Part shown: positions 1 through 9,697 of the stretch, in pieces | Layout of the letters: each line of letters opens with the position of its first letter | Position numbering within the stretch: the stretch's first letter is position 1 | Origin: Tenebrio molitor | Taxonomy: Eukaryota > Arthropoda > Insecta > Coleoptera > Tenebrionidae | NCBI RefSeq assembly: GCF_963966145.1 | Contig: NC_091049.1 | Span: forward strand, 12,090,001 to 12,154,000 | Direction: 5' to 3' | DNA: 64,000 nt | Notes under the pieces: generated by a model | Told to the model about the DNA's origin: nothing | Database searches by the model: none | The model's input: only the letters and a program-made list of their open reading frames with translations | Translations under genes and position numbers: made by a program

Positions 1-489
1 ACTTATGAACGGGACAGAATATCTGCAAAAGCAACTCTCTTGGATCCTCGTTATAAAAAACAAGGATTTGGAACCCAAGAAAATGCAGATAGTGCAGAGA
101 AATAGATGCTAGAAGAACTTGGGAGTCTTTTTGCGGAGGCATCACTTGAACATCCACCTGCTGTGTTTGAAGGGGATGTAGAACAACGAAGTTCTTCTGA
201 CGTTGATATGTTGTGGGAATATTTTGATAAAAAAGTGGCTCATTCCACTAGCACATCCTCTCCGACAACTAAAGCTATTATGATGGTGAAGCAATATTTG
301 TCAATACCAAACATACCTCGTACTTCGAATCCACTTGTTTTTTGGTTGGAAAACAAAAATCTTTTGCAAGAATTATATAAAATGCATTTGAAGTACCTTT
401 GTGCATCAGCTACATCTGTTCCTTCTGAAAGATCATCACAAATTCAAGAAGGAATAGGCTTTCACCAAAGAACTTTGATTATACCGTGA
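1..489 (+). pseudogene. hAT transposase, C-terminal fragment (BED/ZBED-like)
   Basis: The reading frame is open from the window edge except for one in-frame TAG at 103-105, just before the ATG at 106. The upstream part reads LLDPRYKK, the usual hAT block before the C-terminal region. The last ~60 residues match the hAT dimerisation domain (SNPLVFWLENK, then SATSVPSERSS). The fragment ends at TGA 487-489. The BED finger and catalytic core lie outside the window or are lost. It is read as a decayed DNA transposon and has no visible terminal repeat. Confidence 0.75.
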
Positions 490-719
490 GATCGAAAAAA
501 AAAAATTAGAATAGGCGCTGACCAAAAATTTCAGTTGGCAATTCCTTAAGATTTCAATTATCTGATGTCAGTCTTAAAAGTTAGGTTGGTGATTTTAAGA
601 ATGTTGAAATCTTAATTTTCATAATGTTGAAATCTTGATTTTCATAAAGAATTTTGTGTACCTAACCTGTCGCTTGTAAAAGAATTTCCTCAGCTAGTGC
701 TATGAGGGTAATGGATAAA

Positions 720-865
720 AAGTAAGCAATTGCTTTAAAATGTGACGGTTCAGCAAAAGCAAATGATAATGTAGCAATTGCTTCCAGAAAAAGCAAGTGC
801 TTATGTCCCATATGAATAAAAGATTCAAGCAATTCCTAGGTTTCCCGTGGCATACAAGCAATTGC
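720..865. repeat. Left subterminal AAGCAATTGCTT repeats of the Harbinger
   Basis: The 12-bp palindrome AAGCAATTGCTT and close variants recur at about 724, 773, 803, 818 and 853. The same motif family occurs at the right end (about 6970-7100). Clusters of short palindromes just inside both ends are what transposase-binding subterminal repeats look like. That role is inferred, not shown. Confidence 0.6.
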
Positions 866-1072
866 TGCAGGGTCTAAGGTGCAAATATGCATTTACAAAG
901 AAAGGTCATCATATGTGGGACGGTTTTGTGAAAAAAAAGAACGTTCGTAAATTTACGGAAAAAAGGCACATTTTTATGCGTTTCGCGAGCATAAGTTTTT
1001 TTTTGTTAAAAAAGTCGTCTCAAATCTGCCGACCCCTCCTATTAGTTTACGAATGACGATTGAACGATTAAC

Positions 1073-1590
1073 ATGTCAGATACCACTGATAGTGACAGTA
1101 TTGAAGAAATAAAAACAAATAAACAGTTAATATTTATGTATAAATTAAAAGAAAATAAGATCCTGTTTAATAAATCACAAGTGTCCCGAATAAAAAAAGA
1201 AAAAGCAGAAGCTTTAAAAAATTTGGCAGAACATTATGAAAAAAATGTCATATCTCCACCACAAGCAAGCAGTTAGCGAAAAAACTTAGCAATATGAAAG
1301 TTGAAGTGAAAAAATTTTTTGATATTAACCGAACCGGAAACAGAAAAATTGTCATGAAGCCATGGGAAAAATTACTTTTAGAAATGCTAGAAGTGGAAAA
1401 CAATCCTGTTTTTACGAGGATTCAGGTAAAATCTGCCCATGTCCAAGGTAACTCTGAAAAGTGTGAACCAGTTTTACCACCAACAGCAAAAAAAATAAAG
1501 AAAACCGCAAGCTAATTGCCAGAGACAGCAGAAACTAAAAATTTACCAACACCAGAACTACAACGTTTAGTGTTATTGGAGAAATTGATA
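1073..1590 (+). pseudogene. Harbinger accessory (Myb/SANT-like) protein, truncated
   Basis: Two segments in the same direction (1073-1276 and 1294-1515) and a tail to about 1590 read as one decayed protein. It has a lysine-rich acidic start (MSDTTDSDSIEE), then KKFFDINRTGNRKIVMKPWEKLLLEML and a tail with PELQRLVLLEKL. The GNRKI..KPWEK block is typical of the second protein of insect Harbinger elements, which helps the transposase reach DNA and the nucleus. Stops separate the segments. The coding signal ends exactly where the repeat at 1592 starts, so it was cut by that insertion. Confidence 0.6.
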
Positions 1591-1907
1591 CTGTAACAGT
1601 CCGAATAGGTTCGATAAATAAAGAATTTTAATTTTAAAATAATTTCAAGGAAATATTTTAAATACCGTTCATTTGCGTAGGAAATGCTGGTCAGTTGTTG
1701 TAAATGTTATTGATGCCGTGTCGGCACCACCTTCCTCAAGTGAAATCTGCCAACCTTTCTTTAAAAATGCAGGTACGCGTCCTGTCCGAACACAACACAA
1801 AGATAACAGTTTTCATGGGAAAAGAAACATTGCAAAATTTACTCGTTCGACAATTTGGGGAGTCCAGTTAAAATCAGGGGATAATTGAATTAATGAATTT
1901 GATGTTA

Positions 1908-2238
1908 GAGCTTGTGCCAACTCTCATGATCGATGACCTTGACAAAAGCTGCGCGAAGGCGGAGCCCAATTTTGATAAGTGAAACCTAAAAACGTCTGTC
2001 GTTTGGTTAAAATTTTCAGGGTAGCGCCAAATTTGCATTTTGCACTGTCCAACGGTTTGGACTAGAATGCCCGACATTGTCTAGAGACCTGTCGCCAAAT
2101 AAACAGCAACATAAATTAGCTCACAAATCTGTAAAGAGTGAAAAAATAGTACCGATGTTTTTAGTTCGAATAGTACAGCCGCGTCGGTACGCATTTTGGT
2201 TTCTGCGTCATCGATCATGAGAGTTGGCACGAGCTCTA
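1908..2238. mobile_element. Mariner-like MITE, 331 bp, TA duplication
   Basis: Inverted ends start GAGCTYGTGCCAACTCTCAT and extend about 29 bp. TA flanks both sides (1906-1907 and 2239-2240). The homologous copy at about 54107 has the uninterrupted site GATGTTAGCAGG, so both borders and the duplication are read directly. It has no coding capacity. Confidence 0.9.
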
Positions 2239-2513
2239 GCAGGTTTCAAATTGAGAGAACCACCAAAGCAATGTTCATTAGGTTAATTTACTTTTTTAGC
2301 ATTCTCAAATTTGTGGCATATTTGTAATTAAAGGGCGAGAATTGCAAATCAGAAACAGAGCGCTTAATCGTAGAAAATAACTAGAATCGTTTGCACTTTT
2401 AGTTAGACGGTAACGGTAAAGCCAGGTAGTCGTAGCATTCAGAGGTGTGAGTGAGAGAGAGAGAGAATGAAAATTACGAAGTAATTATTAATTAGAACAA
2501 TTTTTAGAAGTAG

Positions 2514-3540
2514 CAACACTTGGAAAAGTCAGTAACATTGTGTCACATTTCAGAAGAAGTGCGAATGCAAAAAGTAGATTAGACAACATTCAACGCCAAC
2601 AAGGTAATGAACCTAAAAAACTTATAAGAGATGTGGTCACACAATGGAACTCTACATACTTAATGCTGAGAAGATTTGTAGAATTAGAAGGAGCTGTGAA
2701 AACAACACTAGCCTTAATTGATGCAGAGTTTCTTCCGGTAATACCAGCAAAAGAGTGGAAATTTATGAAAGAATTAATAATGCTTTTGAAACCTTTTTAT
2801 GATGTGACGGAATTAATGTCAGGAGAAAAGTTTGTAACGCTATCTCTCATCATTATTGTTACAAATGGTTTACTAAATGTCTACAATGAAATGAAGAACA
2901 GCAATCGATTCGGCGATTTGAGCACTAATTTTATTGAAAACCTTAGAGAAGACATTACGACAAGATTGGGAGACTTAGAAGCCAGCAATACTTTAATAAT
3001 ATCCACGTGTTTAGATCCTAGGTTTAAAGGTGTAGGTTTTATTAAACCTGGAACATTTGAAAAAGCCAAACAAATTGTTATTAATTTAGTGGCACAAAGA
3101 ATTCGCACTAAACCAAGAGAAACCACACCCGGACCCGATAATCCAGAAATTTCAGAACAAGCAGAAGCAGTAGAGTCAAACAGCCAACAGACATTCGAGT
3201 TCGACATATGGAAACAATTGGACCATGCTGTTTCGTCTCAGCCGACAAAGAATCAAAGTCCGCAAGCTCGTGCCATCGTAGAAGTTAATCGGTATGTGGA
3301 GGAAGGAATATTAAGTAGGCATAAAGATCCTCTTAAATGGTGGGCAGATCATGCTGTTCTTTTTCCAAATCTAAATTATGTCGTTCAGAATAAGTTTGGT
3401 ACTGTTGCTACATCAGTTCCATGCGAGTGTGTGTTTTCGAAAACGGGAATTCTGATTTCAGAACGGAGAAATCGTTAAGTTTAGACAAAGTAAAAAAAAT
3501 TATGTTTGTTAACACTAATCAAAAATTATTTTGTTAACCC
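2514..3540 (+). pseudogene. hAT transposase, C-terminal half (ZBED-like)
   Basis: The frame is open from about 2514 to TAA 3476-3478, about 320 codons. The translation carries the conserved DVVTQWNSTYLMLRRF block early on. Near the end it has the hAT dimerisation domain, DPLKWWADHAVLFPNL and FGTVATSVPCECVFSKTG. After the stop the expected tail continues in another frame to about 3535, so there is a frameshift near 3475. The BED finger and first catalytic aspartates are missing. The left edge abuts the 1592 repeat, so it inserted there and was truncated. It resembles the hAT piece at 44193-45440. Confidence 0.8.
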
Positions 3541-3695
3541 AAAATATAAAGTAGATATTAGTTTATTGTAGTTATAATTTTTTGTTAATTTTATACGAAT
3601 TTTATTTAAAAATAAATCCTTTTATATACTTGCTGGAAATTTTTGTATTACATATTCTCCACCCACTACCTAAAAAAATGTAAAGTGTTATAATA

Positions 3696-4090
3696 CAGGC
3701 TGTTTGAAAATTGCTAGTACAAAAAAAACCTGGTAATTGGTGATGGTGAGTTGAAGTCATCGGCAAAAGAAAATTCTAATAAAAATCCTCTAGTTTTCGA
3801 GATAAAAATTACTAAAAATTGGGTTAAAATTGTTAGTGCACCACTGAGTTAAGGTATTTTAAAAAGACACTTCACGTTGTTAAGCAATAACGAAATAAAA
3901 AATTTGATGTTCTTAAACTGTCAATCTGTGGTTGCCAAGATCTTGCAAAAAAATATAAATTTTTCATATTGTTGTATAGGCCTTCATTATCACTACGATC
4001 ATCACGCTTGGTTACCAAGGTTTAAAAAATATTGCCCCGCCTGAGGATGCCACAGTTTTTTTTTTGTACTAGCAATTTTCAAACACCCTG
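3696..4090. mobile_element. Mariner-like MITE, 395 bp, TA duplication
   Basis: Inverted ends CAGGCTGTTTGAAAATTGCT (left) and the complement of CAGGGTGTTTGAAAATTGCT (right) extend to about 33 bp including an A/T run. TA flanks both sides at 3694-3695 and 4091-4092. No ORF is present. Confidence 0.85.
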
Positions 4091-5477
4091 TATAATTACT
4101 GTTGTGAAATTGCTAAATTTAATCGTTTTTACCGCCACTACAGCAGAGGCAGCTCCGCACCTCACCCGGTTAGTAAGGTTCCTGTTACCAGTTTGTGTTG
4201 CTTACTATTAGCGTGTAGCTCAACCTGCTACAGTTAATAGCAGCTATTTTTCGGCGCTGTAGCAGTTGCTAACTGCTTTCACCTAATTTAACAGATAAAA
4301 TAACAGACTGCTAAATAGCAACGCGTCACTAATTTTTTTATTCACTCGGGGTTTGATCTCCAAAGTAGCCGGAGGTACGTTCAGTACTTCCAGCAGCCAT
4401 TTTGTGACCACGTGCTTTACATTTACAAGATAAATTATTTCTCTAATTTTTGTACATTATTTGTAGCCGCGATTTAATTAGCCAAACAGCATTTAGTTCT
4501 TTATCGTTCTAAAGTAAAGATTATATTGTTTTCTTTGAGCTTTTGATGACCACGTGACTCTTTAGAATCTTGAATTAAATTCTTTATCGCGAAGTATGTG
4601 ATCTTGCATTTACCGATTGGGGAAACGTGCTCTCGACAAAGCGATCTAGTTTAAATTATTATAAAAAAGGGGACATCTTAATTCATTATTCGTCGCTTTG
4701 GGACTTTCTCTCGGTCGAGAGAGATACCCTTGTAAGCCTGTTAGAACCTTTGCCCCTTTTATTTTACCCTTTATTAGACCAGGCTAGACTGAGAGGTTCC
4801 AGGGCATCGCGTCGGGTTCAGTTAAATTGTGGGGTAATTCAAATCTAAATCGGATCACATAGTTCGCACCTCAAACTCGTATAATGCTCTTCACGCCAGA
4901 AACTTCTGCATTTGCCCAGCCTAGTCATTTATTCATGAGTCAGATCTCAATTCGTGGGCCGCGAGTCAAATTTCATTGGGTCAAATTTCAACCAACTTCT
5001 GTTATTAAATTCATTTATTTATTTCTATAATTTGTTGGGACCAAACACCACCACACTCGATTATTTGTTAAATAAAATTTAAGTGAAGTGTGCTCAATCG
5101 TTTTAATTCTATTTGGAAAAACCTTCCGAAGGTACGGCCTCTCGTTGGAACCTAATTAAACAAAATGAAAAATAAAACACAACGTTGGATCCATAAATGT
5201 TTCTTTTCTCATTATTTTTGTTTCGTATTATTTCGCAAAAATTTCATCCGAGGGAATGCGGCAACCAACAATACTCCAAATGAGGGAGGAAAGTTTCATC
5301 GAGGAATAATCAAGGAAGTCGAAACGTTTCAATACGAATGAAGCAAGAGGAAATCGAAGAAAGAAAAACAAAGAGAGTAAACCAGACAACCATCGTGAAA
5401 GAAGGAGAAAAGGATTATTGTAATTTATGATAATTATTTGACTACCATTTTCTTGAAATGAATGTACATACTTAATG

Positions 5478-5745
5478 TACTTTTTCCGACGACCACTATG
5501 AAAAATGGGTAAATTCGCACAAATAACTATTATTGAAAGTTGGCTATTGCATGCAAATAGCGAACCCGTGTGCAATGAAACTGGTTAGCCAATCAGATAC
5601 CTTCTAGCCTGTGCGCAATGAAATGATTGCACACAGTTGTAGTAATCATGGCCACCAATGTATGTTTTCTCCGCAGCTCTGTCGAAGAATATTTGAAGAA
5701 TACCGAATATTAGCGTTTTTTTTTTGTGGTCGTCGGAAAAATATC
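5478..5745. repeat. Possible MITE with short inverted ends
   Basis: TTTTTCCGACGACCAC (about 5482) and its complement (about 5728) face each other 260 bp apart near the right border of the nested block. I see no clear target duplication, so this may be a chance or internal inverted repeat. Confidence 0.35.
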
Positions 5746-5888
5746 GTGTATACCACGTGTAGAAAATTCGATTTCATTCATTTTCAACTCTTGACATACA
5801 ATATACTACTATTGTCAATTGAACAATTACTTATTACACGTTTTTTTATGAAGCATTATTGTCTACAGTTATCTCACAGTACACAGTG

Positions 5889-6847
5889 TTAATTAAAAAG
5901 CATTTGAGTAATTAAGTGTCTTCTCTGCTGGCCTAACTGACGAATGACATTTAACGTCATGTTTCGATTTGGTAAAACATCCTGCAAATTATTTTCTTTA
6001 GGGTAATCAAAATCATCATCTTTCAGAAATTTTGCGATGTTATGAAGTACAACACAACAAATTATTATTGATGGTATGTTTTCTATTTTATTACGAATTT
6101 TATACTGAAGAATGGGAAATCTGGATTTTAATTGACCAAAACAACGTTCAATTACAATCCTTTCTCTTTTAAAGATGTTATTAGAATTTTGCTCTTCTGG
6201 TGTTATTGGATTTCTCCAAGGTATCATAATCCAGGGTGAGATAGAGTAGCCTTCATCTCCTAGAACTAAGCAGTCTTCTGGAGTATTTTTGAGAATATCG
6301 TATATACTGGAGTTTTTAAAAATTCTGTTATCATAAACAGAACCTGGCCACTAGCAGTCTACGCTTGTGAATATTTCGCGTGCATTAATAAGTCGCTTGC
6401 ACATTTATACTGGGAAAACCTTTTCTGTTTATGTACTCGTCACCAAATGCACAAAATTTTGGAATTCGCACATGCGAGCAATCTATAACACCAATAACGT
6501 ATAGAAATTCATTAGTCTGCGACCATTGTTGTTTTGCCTCAACAATTTCTTGTGTTGATTTTGGGAATTTTATCCAAATGTTTGCCTTACTTAAAATTCT
6601 CTCCATGACGAAGCCATTCAGTTTGGAAACAGTGCTTTTATGTATACCAAGTTCTTCAGCTACGGAATTCTGATAGCCTGGATCGGATACCACTCGAAAA
6701 AAACTTTTCATTTTTTTCCATATTTGATAGCGCGCCCCCACGTCTTTCGTTATTTTCTTCGAAAAAATAGTTTGCCAGCCACTCAACATTGTCACGATTA
6801 AACCGATATAATTTCCGAAAATCATCCTCACTGCATTCTCTTCCCAC
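5889..6847 (-). pseudogene. PIF/Harbinger transposase (HARBI1-like DDE nuclease), frameshifted
   Basis: Three minus-strand segments read in order: 6847-6656 (MGRECSEDDFRKLYRFNRDN), 6831-6385, and about 6380-5889. The first catalytic Asp is in YVIGVIDCSHVRI. The second is in VLGDEGYSISPW in a frame interrupted by a stop near 6350. The Glu is in IVIERCFGQLKSRF, followed by the family tail VVLHNIAKF. Frameshifts near 6690 and 6385 plus the stop make it inactive. A helix-turn-helix-like stretch (VAEELGIHKSTVSKLNGF) precedes the core. It is convergent with the accessory gene at 1073. Confidence 0.85.
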
Positions 6848-6964
6848 TTATGTACTCCGCCATAACTGCATGCAAGCGATGTAAAATCAAATACAAAAAG
6901 TGTTCTGTACCTGTTGAAGGCTGGGGTCGAACAAACTTAGACATTTACGTCATTTGCTAGAATT

Positions 6965-7100
6965 TAATAAGCAAAAGCTTTGTTCTCAAGCATTTGCTTG
7001 TGACTGTAGCAATTGCTTTAAGCTTAAGGGATTGCTTATAGTTTTATTCATCTGAATTTAAGTAATTCCTACAAAATTTTAAGCAAAAACAAATGCTGAA
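6965..7100. repeat. Right subterminal AAGCAATTGCTT-type repeats of the Harbinger
   Basis: AAGCAAAAGCTT, CAAGCATTTGCTTG, GTAGCAATTGCTTTAAG and AAGCAAAAACAAATGCT occur within 130 bp of the right inverted repeat, mirroring the left cluster. They lie upstream of the minus-strand transposase and may overlap its promoter. Confidence 0.55.
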
Positions 7101-7214
7101 ACTTTATTCATTACCCTCATTGAAACAATGAGATTTAAAACTCCCGCACCTCCCTCATCTTTGTTGCTATTAAGAAATCCCACTCGTGGACTTCGTCCAC
7201 TCGTGAGATTTCTA

Positions 7215-7747
7215 CTAGGTGCCCCAAAATTCGCGGAACAACGTAGTAGTACGTTGTTAAGTACTGATTAAGAGATCAGGTAAAAATGTTTAAAAAAATC
7301 ACTCTTCTTTTTTGTAGAAGATATGGACCTATTCGTTACACTAAATGTGGCAACATTTAAAAACATTCTATGCATCCCAATAGTCTGCAAATATTTCATT
7401 TTTGTTGTATCCTTGGAAATGAGAGGGAAAAATCAAAGCCGTGTTGCCGTACGCTGTTTGAGGTAAAACGAACATAAAATTACTACTTGGAAATGCTGGA
7501 AATAATGGAGAAAATAATTGCAAACCTGATCACAATCGTTCAAAATTATTAGGCCACTGGCTAGTAAAAGACAAATAGTCAAAATCTTTTTTATTATTTA
7601 AAATAAATGAGATCAAAGCTGCACCTTTTTGGCCCCCATATCTTCAAATCTAAGAGGTATAGAATTTTTTAATTATTTTTCTCGTTATTTTCTAACATGA
7701 ATTGACATTACCTCATTGAGTTGTTCCGCGAATTTTGGGGCACCCAG
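7215..7747. mobile_element. Mariner-like MITE, 533 bp, TA duplication
   Basis: The ends are CTAGGTGCCCCAAAATTCGC at 7215 and the complement of CTGGGTGCCCCAAAATTCGC ending at 7747; the match runs about 28 bp. TA flanks both ends (7213-7214 and 7748-7749). The interior is AT-rich and non-coding. Confidence 0.85.
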
Positions 7748-7799
7748 TATAGCAACAAAAATTCGTGCATCTAGTTAAAATTATCAAAAAGTTACCATC

Positions 7800-8285
7800 A
7801 CTTATGTAATTACTGTTGACTATTTGGATCCAAACTCAAATTTTGGGTTTTCTTTTGAAACAGTATGTCGTCAGTCGAAACTTCCTATTGAAGCCTTAGG
7901 AATAATTAGAAAAAGGTGCCAAGACTTCATAGTGAAGTTAATTGAACAATTGAGATGTCGACCTTCAAATTTTGATCTTTTACATGAAGTCTCTATTTTT
8001 AAGTGTTGGAGAAGCATTGAAATATTTTAATCAAAAGAAAAGTATAACTAAATTAAGCCAACAAGTATTTGATGAACCATTAATAGAGAGTTTTCGCGTT
8101 ACGTTTTTCAGATAACCGTGTACGCTAACGCCGGTGTTGCTAGGCAATAGCGTAACCGATTCATTATTACAATAAGCGATTACGGTAATTGCTCGCGAAT
8201 AGCGTACCGGTTATTTTAACGGAACGTAACGCGAAAACTCTATAATAATTCAAAAAATTGAAGATCAATGGAAAGTGCTTGCTAA
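7800..8285 (+). pseudogene. hAT-related transposase scrap split by a MITE
   Basis: 7824-7998 reads NFGFSFETVCRQSKLPIEAL then IIRKRCQDFIVKLIEQL, a segment typical of insect TTF/ZMYM-type hAT proteins. A one-base shift near 7995 continues it (SVGEALKYFNQKK) to about 8085. The MITE at 8088-8240 interrupts it, and IIQKIEDQWKVLAKI follows to about 8285. It has no catalytic motif and is a relic. Confidence 0.55.
8088..8240. mobile_element. Short MITE, about 153 bp
   Basis: Inverted ends GAGTTTTCGCGTTACGTT and the complement of its near match face each other. The element interrupts the hAT reading frame, which resumes after it. The flanks (TAGA / TATA) suggest a TA-type target, but the duplication is not perfect. 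Confidence 0.7.
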
Positions 8286-8474
8286 AATTTGTCCTCAGTA
8301 TCGCGGTGCGAAAGGGCGAACACAACCTCGTCATGATCAAGACAAAAAGAAAACCTACCAATGCGCAGGACGCCATTGAAGCCACCTCGCTCCAGCTCAA
8401 AATTACATACAGCCCGCCAAAAGATCACCCAGACTCAGACCTCTCTGATAACGAGCAAAATATTTGTAATCAAG

Positions 8475-8560
8475 TAATAGTAGTTTATTTAACGAGTTCA
8501 TGTGTAAATTGGGCTTTTTTTGGCATGAGTGGGCCAGTTTAAAACGCGAGTGAAACGAAC
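8475..8560 (+). repeat. Interspersed repeat, matched in inverse at 27446-27545
   Basis: The stretch with GTGTAAATTGGGC, then GGGCCAGTTTAAAACGCG, recurs as the reverse complement at 27446-27545 with scattered mismatches. It looks like part of a palindromic MITE family. It overlaps no convincing gene. Confidence 0.6.
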
Positions 8561-8589
8561 GTTTTAAAGGCCGACGAGTGAATTTTTTA

Positions 8590-9240
8590 TTAGGTCAGAA
8601 ATGTGGGTACACTAAATACCCGTGTTTTCTTTGTCTATGGGACGTTCATGCCAAAAAAAAAAGAACACTTCATATTAAGCTTTGGATAAGAGTGGTGAGG
8701 TTTCAAATATATTTGTCAAGCATTTCCTGGTGTCAGTACGGAAAAAATAAAACCAGGCATCTTTGATGGACCACAAATTCGTACTCTTATAAACGACAAT
8801 GATTTCACGAACCACATGACTCAGGTTGAATTGGAAGCATGGACAAGCTTTGTATGGGTCGTCAAAAAATTTTTTGGGGAACCACAAAGCAACAGAATAT
8901 TCCGAAATAGTCGCCAAAATGCTTAAAAATTTTGAAAAACTGGGAGCTAATATGAATATCAAAATACATTTTTTGCATAGCCATCTGGACAAATTTCCTT
9001 ATAACCTAGTGATATAACAGTGAAGAAGAAGGGGAAGGGTTCCACCAGGATATGAAGATAATGGAGGAACGATATCAAGGCCGGTGGGACGGTGCGGACT
9101 ACTACTGGACCTTACAAAGGGATTGTCCTGACCAAAAACACGACGATCGTATAAAAAAAACACTCTACGTGGCATATAAGTTGGTTTGGAACGCGATTTC
9201 CGCTATCAAGCTGTTGTCGAAGATACATAGGAAATAATCT
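8590..9240 (+). pseudogene. Unnamed TE protein with a GYTKYPCFLCLWD motif
   Basis: In-order pieces in shifting frames read CGYTKYPCFLCLWD (about 8600), LHIKL, then IKPGIFDGPQIRTLINDNDF, FFGNHKATEYSE, MKIHFLHSHLDKFP-like, and MKIMEERYQGRWD (9052). I know this set of motifs from a protein family dispersed in many animal genomes next to transposon sequence, but I cannot name its superfamily. At least three frameshifts and an internal deletion (after LCLWD) make it non-functional. The cysteine pair in PCFLC and the H..H in LHSHLD could bind a metal. Confidence 0.5.
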
Positions 9241-9480
9241 ACCGGAGTCGCTGTTATAAGGATATTTTGAAAATTACCATCGACGGGTACGGAGTCTTCT
9301 GTGAACGGAGTCAAATTTGGATCGAAATCCGTTTTTCGCCACCCTACCAAAGGTAAATCGTCCTCAGATGAGTCGCTAGAAAAACCCTCGAGGTATTTCA
9401 TTCGGATCATCCTCGTCGGAATATTCTAATTCGCTCAATATTGCGTTTTCAGAATTTGTTTCGGACTCGTTTTCATCCAA
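9165..9480 (-). pseudogene. piggyBac-like transposase, N-terminal fragment
   Basis: On the minus strand an acidic leader (DENESETNSE, ELEYSDEDDPNE) precedes SSDSSEDDLP, then LTPFTEDSVPVDG and TPVDYFLCIFDNSLIAEI, ending QTNLYAT. This is the acidic N-terminus and the start of the DDE_Tnp_1_7 domain. One frameshift lies near 9405. The catalytic core is absent. It lies opposite in direction to the piggyBac piece at 11400-11908, so the two are either separate copies or an inverted rearrangement. Confidence 0.65.
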
Positions 9481-9697
9481 CACTGATTCCCCATCAGAAG
9501 GAATTATACTATGTATGTGGTTCCTTCATGTACTCGCACAAAAAGAAGTTGCATGGATTCAAGTTTGGCGATCGGACAGCCCAAGCTATAGGAAGATTTC
9601 CTATCCAACGTACACGAAAATTGTCTTGTAGTCAATCGCCAAAATTGATGTTGAAAATGATATTCCGACAGCGTAAGAGTTTTCGTCTGACCACATA

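Larger units (their letters stand above)
1592..5330 (+). repeat. Non-coding repeat, copy 1 (same family as 53779-56140)
   Basis: From TGTAAC(A/G)GTCCGAATAGG the sequence aligns base for base with 53779 onward. Similarity resumes after internal insertions from about 4341 (CACTCGGGGTTTGATCTCC) to about 5330. Copy 2 runs on into a P-like transposase reading frame, so the repeat is probably the long 5' region of a P-like element, or an older element joined to one. Copy 1 has lost the coding part and holds two MITEs and a hAT fragment. The TG start would also fit an LTR, but I found no second LTR, primer site or polymerase. Confidence 0.7.
704..7118. mobile_element. PIF/Harbinger DNA transposon, interrupted by nested repeats
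   Basis: The ends are inverted: GAGGGTAATGGATAAA at 704-719 and its complement with one mismatch at 7103-7118. Inside are a Myb/SANT-like accessory ORF (plus strand, 1073-1590) and a Harbinger nuclease (minus strand, 5889-6847), the usual convergent pair. The accessory gene breaks off at about 1591 where an unrelated repeat begins, so the span includes about 3.8 kb or more of foreign DNA. I cannot define a convincing 3-bp target duplication at the ends, so the exact borders are approximate. Confidence 0.7.

Noticed and set aside
847..1056. 69-codon frame (MAYKQLLQGLRCKY...)
   Set aside because: It overlaps the Harbinger subterminal repeats and has no protein-like pattern; chance frame.
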